Assembly: GCA_023426575.1 (NCBI GenBank)
Contig: JAFAAL010000033.1
Coordinates: 1-11,573, forward strand
DNA from: Bacillota bacterium
GTDB lineage: Bacteria > Bacillota > Clostridia > Saccharofermentanales > DTU023
Direction: 5' to 3'
DNA length: 11,573 nucleotides
In this document: positions 8,398 to 11,573 of the stretch, in pieces
Numbering within the stretch: the first letter of the stretch is position 1
Layout of the letters: each line of letters starts with the position of its first letter
Made by a program: the position numbers and the translations under genes
Notes under the pieces: model-generated
What the model was told of the DNA's origin: nothing
The model's input: only the letters and a program-made list of their open reading frames with translations
Database searches by the model: none

Positions 8398-9774
8398 TTA
8401 TTGCGTTTGGTAATCACACATATCATTAGTTATCCGAAAAGTTAACTCGTCGAGTTTAATATCAGGCTTTAATCTATAGATGTCAGGAGCTATTTCTTCA
8501 GTTTGTACTAACAAATCCATTATTTTGTCTATACACGCATTAAAAGTATTTTTCTGACACACTGATTTTTTTCGGCCGATGACAAGTTCATAGTAACATC
8601 CCCCATTACACATACCGTAGTATTCGCATTTTCTACACGCATTGTTCTTTATGGATTTATGTGATGCAGCAATTTTTGCCAATGAAGAAGCTGGAGAATT
8701 AAACAATTCTTCACTTGAACAAATAAGAAAATCAGGAATGCCAATACCTGATATGCAATTATATAGGTTACCATCTGGACCTACAATAATTTCTCTAAAG
8801 TTGTCTCTCAAACAAGAAGCGGATGGAAGAAGGCCACTAACGGCAACTCCCTTATGAAATAAAGATTCTAGCAATGAGTAGTATTGAACAATTTCATCGT
8901 CACTATGCATTTTATTTTCCAAGGTAAAGTCACAACCATTTAATGGATCGCATTCATTACCCAAATTAAATATAATTCTTGGAGAGTCACCATAAATATG
9001 TTTACCAAAGGTTGCTCCTAAAATATCAATTAATTCTAGGTAGGAATTATAATTCGTCTTGTCAATCACAGTGTTAATATATATTTCTGAATCTGTCTCG
9101 TTTAAGATACCTTTTATATTCTCTATAATTAAATCAAAACTTCCTTCCTTATTATGGTTATATCGTCTATTATCATGCACTTCTTTAGGACCGTCTAAAG
9201 TAATCTGTAAAGATGAAATACCATAACGATTTATAATGTCGAGCATACTACGGTCTATCAAAGTACCATTGGTAACAGCAAATATATCCTTTAGATTTAA
9301 TCCTACGCTCTTTGCTGTTTCCAACATCTCATTTACATAGTGCTTATAAAAAAAAGGCTCACCCCCAAACAGGCATACTGATAGCGAAGATGAATTTAAT
9401 AAACTCATTACTTGCATCCATATCTTTATTCTCTGTTTTGGTGGTATTAGTTCACACCGCTGATTTGTGTTTTGTTGCATGCAATAAACACATCGTAGAT
9501 TACAATCAAATGTTGCTGCATCAGTTATAGTTAAATTTTCTGTATTTGTAGTATCCCTCTTGATAAAAAAATCAGCCAATTCATAGTATGACGTATCACT
9601 TGGACAAAAGACGCCTTCCGCTAATAAATTATTCATTTCCTTATCCAAGTATTGCTGTAGATTTGGGACATCTACTTTACTTATTTCTAGGGTGCAATTT
9701 GTAAATGCATTAAACAAAAAATATGAGTGATCATATTCTTTCACAAAGGTCTTATCAATAACTTTAGTTTTCAT
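8398..9774 (-). CDS. Radical SAM/SPASM peptide maturase
   Basis: A 458-residue enzyme expected to crosslink or otherwise modify a ribosomal peptide. Residues 1-80 form an N-terminal domain of the sort that binds precursor leaders in this enzyme group (seen by position only). The radical SAM core carries C91-x3-C95-x2-C98 (CNLRCVYC) for the SAM-binding 4Fe-4S cluster and the SAM motif GGEP at 137-140. The SPASM region has Cys321, Cys340, then C380-x2-C383-x5-C389-x3-C393, Cys406 and Cys414, enough for two auxiliary clusters. This is the layout of ranthipeptide and sactipeptide maturases, though other SPASM chemistries are possible. The ATG is preceded by an AGGTGAGGAG site. It follows a short Cys-containing peptide gene and precedes two ABC exporter subunits. 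Confidence 0.93.
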   Translation of the reverse strand: MKTKVIDKTFVKEYDHSYFLFNAFTNCTLEISKVDVPNLQQYLDKEMNNLLAEGVFCPSDTSYYELADFFIKRDTTNTENLTITDAATFDCNLRCVYCMQQNTNQRCELIPPKQRIKIWMQVMSLLNSSSLSVCLFGGEPFFYKHYVNEMLETAKSVGLNLKDIFAVTNGTLIDRSMLDIINRYGISSLQITLDGPKEVHDNRRYNHNKEGSFDLIIENIKGILNETDSEIYINTVIDKTNYNSYLELIDILGATFGKHIYGDSPRIIFNLGNECDPLNGCDFTLENKMHSDDEIVQYYSLLESLFHKGVAVSGLLPSASCLRDNFREIIVGPDGNLYNCISGIGIPDFLICSSEELFNSPASSLAKIAASHKSIKNNACRKCEYYGMCNGGCYYELVIGRKKSVCQKNTFNACIDKIMDLLVQTEEIAPDIYRLKPDIKLDELTFRITNDMCDYQTQ

Positions 9775-9800
9775 CTCTCCTCACCTAAATCATAAACTTT

Positions 9801-9826
9801 GAGGAGCACTCATTAAAGTGCTCCTC
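9801..9826 (-). promoter_or_regulatory. Intercistronic hairpin between peptide gene and maturase gene
   Basis: A perfect 10-bp inverted repeat, GAGGAGCACT, with a 6-base loop, just after the peptide stop codon. No T tract follows on the minus strand. A structure like this after a precursor gene commonly raises precursor mRNA over that of the modifying enzyme; that role is inferred. Confidence 0.7.
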
Positions 9827-9833
9827 TGTGTTG

Positions 9834-9935
9834 TTATTTGGTTGCGACAATATCCTTGCAACGCTGTGAACGACAATTACAACCAGCATTGATGACGATT
9901 TTGCCACTCCAAAATTTTGATAATCTCGATTTCAT
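9834..9935 (-). CDS. Candidate RiPP precursor peptide, three cysteines
   Basis: A 33-residue frame, too short for ordinary gene calling. It starts at ATG 9935 with AGAAGG six bases upstream and stops with TAA at 9834-9836. The first 18 residues are basic with a Phe8-Trp9 pair and look like a leader; the rest, CNCRSQRCKDIVATK, is the likely core with Cys19, Cys21 and Cys26. It has no Gly-Gly leader cleavage site, though Ala17-Gly18 precedes Cys19. It is the first gene after a good promoter and lies 59 bases before a radical SAM/SPASM maturase gene, with an intercistronic hairpin between, which is the usual order for sactipeptide, ranthipeptide and related clusters. I do not recognise the peptide family. 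Acceptor residues and product are unknown. Confidence 0.8.
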   Translation of the reverse strand: MKSRLSKFWSGKIVINAGCNCRSQRCKDIVATK

Positions 9936-9941
9936 AGGACA

Positions 9942-9947
9942 CCTTCT
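9942..9947 (-). promoter_or_regulatory. Ribosome binding site of the precursor peptide
   Basis: AGAAGG on the minus strand, 6 bases before the ATG at 9935. It is the main evidence that this very short frame is translated. Confidence 0.75.
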
Positions 9948-9961
9948 TTCAACGCATATTG

Positions 9962-9990
9962 AACATAACACAAACTATAGTTAATGTAAA
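9962..9990 (-). promoter_or_regulatory. Promoter of the RiPP operon
   Basis: TTTACA (9985-9990) and TATGTT (9962-9967) on the minus strand, separated by exactly 17 bases, 26 bases before the peptide start codon. It would drive the peptide, maturase and both exporter genes. The right inverted-repeat copy at 10018-10046 lies 27 bases upstream and could double as an operator. Confidence 0.65.
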
Positions 9991-10014
9991 AATGTCAGCT
10001 TTTTCGGTGTGAGT

Positions 10015-10047
10015 GAGAATTGCAAGTTAAACTGCAACGCAATTCTC
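10015..10047 (-). repeat. Right copy of the cassette-flanking inverted repeat, itself a palindrome
   Basis: Positions 10046-10018, read on the minus strand, match 4687-4715 at 26 of 29 bases. This copy is also a perfect 9-bp dyad, GAGAATTGC-N15-GCAATTCTC. It lies between the RiPP promoter and the transposase remnant. Confidence 0.8.
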
Positions 10048-10182
10048 ATAGTCTCCCTCCAGAGATCTGTCCTTCAATTCATCTACCTCTCCCGCTCATT
10101 CTTGGCAGAGCCTTGAGACCGTGCTCTTAATGAATGACTTCCCGCAAAGCTTTTCAGTGATCTTCTAAACCCTCCTTTTCAA
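10048..10182 (-). pseudogene. IS256 (mutator)-type transposase fragment
   Basis: About 45 codons on the minus strand resemble the central region of IS256-type transposases just before the first catalytic Asp block: RRV-x-KITEKLCGKSF, then KSTVSRL, then ELKDRSLEGDY. In intact relatives the last part is followed by a YPF-x-x-x-DA block; here the similarity stops at 10048, exactly at the right inverted repeat. Two in-frame stops (TAG at 10165-10167, TGA at 10096-10098) and the missing ends show it is dead. It is a scar of a former insertion sequence. The call is by recall of family sequence, without a search. Confidence 0.7.
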
Positions 10183-10512
10183 GTAGTCTACGAACAGTGG
10201 CCTCACTGTTTCCTTGCATAAGCTCTTTTAGTGTTTCGTTATCTCGTGTCATATTGAGCCACGTCTTGACCTGCGTGCTTTTCTTGGACCTATCTTTTGC
10301 GGGCTTACAATACTTGCTCTTTGCGAACCCGTGGCCAATTTCAATACTTTTCTCTTTGGAGTGGCTTTGCTCTGCTTGACTTTTGCGGCGATACCTTGGG
10401 CCGATCTATACTATAGTAGGGAGATGCGTAAGAATCTCGTGAAGATACTACCAGACGCTCTGGATGAGCAAATTCAGGAGCTGGCGTCGATCTTTAATAA
10501 CGCCTACTATGA
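10183..10512. other. Stretch with no confident gene
   Basis: About 330 bases between two gene remnants. The minus strand has a stop-free stretch of about 83 codons (10405 down to 10154) with an internal ATG at 10252 and a charged, helical-looking end (KELMQGNSEATVRRLLEK) that overlaps the transposase fragment in another frame. It has no clear ribosome site and I recognise no family. The + strand carries an open frame from 10331 whose first residues are hydrophobic, with no recognised domain. Probably decayed DNA. Confidence 0.4.
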
Positions 10513-10734
10513 GCTGAAGAAATTCAAGCTGCTTTGCTCGCGGTCTGCCTCCGAGAAATGGTTCGTCGACTTGAAAAGGGACTGGAGGCCGTCGTTGGTG
10601 AGCGTATTGGCTTCTCGCATGGCCAGTGGCAACGTCTCTCCATCGCTCGACTCCTCCACTAAAAGAATAGGGATATTTGGATTTTGGACGAACCGATCAG
10701 GGCTATCGACGCCGCTGAGGACAACGGCCAGCTA
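10513..10734 (+). pseudogene. ABC exporter ATPase remnant
   Basis: Read in one frame, this segment gives the second half of an ABC nucleotide-binding domain: an AEEIQAALL helix, then LEKGLEAVVGERIG, the signature region FSHGQWQRLSIARLL, and, after an in-frame TAA at 10660-10662, Walker B and D-loop KNRDIWILDEPIRAID. Similarity fades after AEDN near 10725. Walker A, the Q-loop and the permease half are not found upstream, and an in-frame TGA lies at 10510-10512. It is therefore a truncated and interrupted copy of an exporter of the same broad type as those in this window. It overlaps the 3' end of the DUF234-type gene on the other strand by a few bases. Confidence 0.8.
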
Positions 10735-11573
10735 GAAATCCTGACTGAAGGAGAAGGCAAGGATCTTCTGATTCTCGGCAGACAGCTCCTTGACCTCCTC
10801 TGAAAATGCCCGCTTCGTGATGATGAGATAGTACGCAGGTGTTTTTTCGCAGGGGTCAATTGACTCTTTTTGATTAATTTCTCCACTTCTGCCCTGTCGA
10901 AGTCTCGATTCCGCCACTTAAACTCGGCAAAAATGGAAAAGTCTCGACCCTCCCCGATCAGATCTATTTCTTCTTCCTGCTTGTCCACAGGATTGTTTCC
11001 CCACCATCTGCCGTAAGTCAGAACGAATCCTGGGAGGCGACCCTCATGATTCAAGCGTTCAAAAAAATCATAGGCAATGTCTTCGAAGCCTTCGCCCATT
11101 AAGCTCGAGAGGTCCTCGCTGATGATCTCGTCATAAATCTTCTCGCCATTCATCTTGGCAATCTGAGATTGGTATTTTAAGACGTAGCGAAAGTAGAATC
11201 GAAAACATCCATCCTGAATGCGATACAGGGTCTTACGCCTCGACCTCATCCCGTAGGGCTCCTCTTTTTTGACAATGCCCAGCTCGATCAAATTCTTCAA
11301 ATAGGGAGACAGACTCCCGCTGTCCATTCCTGTCTGATGGGCAATGTCCATATTTTTACGGGCCCCATTGGCGATGGCATAGATAATCTGATTGTACACT
11401 TCTGGCGATTTGAGCTCCTGATTGAGGAGGTTCACAGGCTCTTCAAAAAGCCTCCCACTCGGTCTCAAAAAGAGATCTATCAGATTTTCTTTAAGACTCT
11501 TTTCGGGGTCGACATAGGAGAGATATTCCGCCACACCTCCGGTCGCAGCGTGGATGATGGCAATGTCCTCCTT
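10732..11573 (-). pseudogene. DUF234-type ATPase, C-terminal part, frameshifted and partial
   Basis: Frame open at the right edge (11573), so the N-terminal P-loop ATPase part lies outside. Visible: the ATGGVAEYLSYVDP-type joint, a winged-helix region (ARKNMDIAHQTGMDSGSL, then KNLIELGIVKKEEP), the RRKTLYRIQDG-FRFYFRYV segment characteristic of these proteins, and a C-terminal nuclease-like patch EEIDLIGEG followed by FAEFKWRN, resembling a PD-(D/E)xK core. At 10867-10871, a run of five A on the minus strand, the frame breaks; restoring one A gives a sensible ending (TPAYYLIITKRAFSEEV to a TAG at 10732-10734). Without repair the frame runs on as low-quality Ser/Arg-rich residues to 10659. Role of the family is uncertain. 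A sequencing error could also explain the shift. Confidence 0.8.

Noticed and set aside
10331..10735. A 134-codon + strand open frame
   Set aside because: No ribosome site or recognised domain; its second half is out of frame with the clear ATPase remnant at 10513-10734.
1..11573. CRISPR array, tRNA or rRNA genes
   Set aside because: No regularly spaced direct repeats and no recognisable tRNA or rRNA sequence were seen.

Overview
The window looks like a chromosomal accessory region of a Gram-positive-type anaerobe, most likely a Clostridia-like member of the Bacillota. The grounds are purine-rich Shine-Dalgarno sites (AGGAGG, AGGAG), a lipoprotein-type cyclophilin, a C-terminal DUF234 ATPase fragment, an IS256-type transposase scar and antimicrobial-peptide-type ABC exporters. 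Genus cannot be assigned from the sequence alone.

Layout: 1-205 (+) is the C-terminal end of an ABC exporter ATPase that begins outside the window. 273-944 (-) is a cyclophilin-type peptidyl-prolyl isomerase lipoprotein. 1030-4432 (-) is a four-gene unit: a small secreted beta-rich protein with its own strong promoter, a 10-bp hairpin, then two membrane proteins and an ABC ATPase with overlapping reading frames. This reads as a secreted peptide or bacteriocin-like protein with a dedicated ABC-2-type export or self-protection transporter.

4742-9935 (-) is a compact RiPP-type cassette: a promoter, a 33-codon cysteine-containing peptide gene too short to be called automatically, a perfect 10-bp hairpin, a radical SAM/SPASM peptide maturase, and two fused permease-ATPase ABC exporter subunits that probably pair as a heterodimer. 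In the proposed scheme the maturase installs one or more radical-derived crosslinks on the three-Cys peptide and the exporter pair secretes it. Neither exporter carries a C39 protease domain, so the leader peptidase is not in the cassette.

The cassette is bracketed by a 29-bp imperfect inverted repeat (26 of 29 identical; 4687-4715 and 10018-10046), one copy 27 bases beyond the last stop codon and the other 28 bases upstream of the promoter. Each copy also contains the same internal dyad, AATTGC-N15-GCAATT. This is the strongest unexplained signal in the window; it suggests the cassette moved, or once moved, as a unit. A decayed IS256-type transposase fragment abuts the right copy.

10048-11573 is a degraded zone: the transposase scar, about 260 bases with no recognisable gene, an ABC ATPase remnant on the + strand with an in-frame stop, and a DUF234-type ATPase C-terminus on the - strand with a one-base frameshift.
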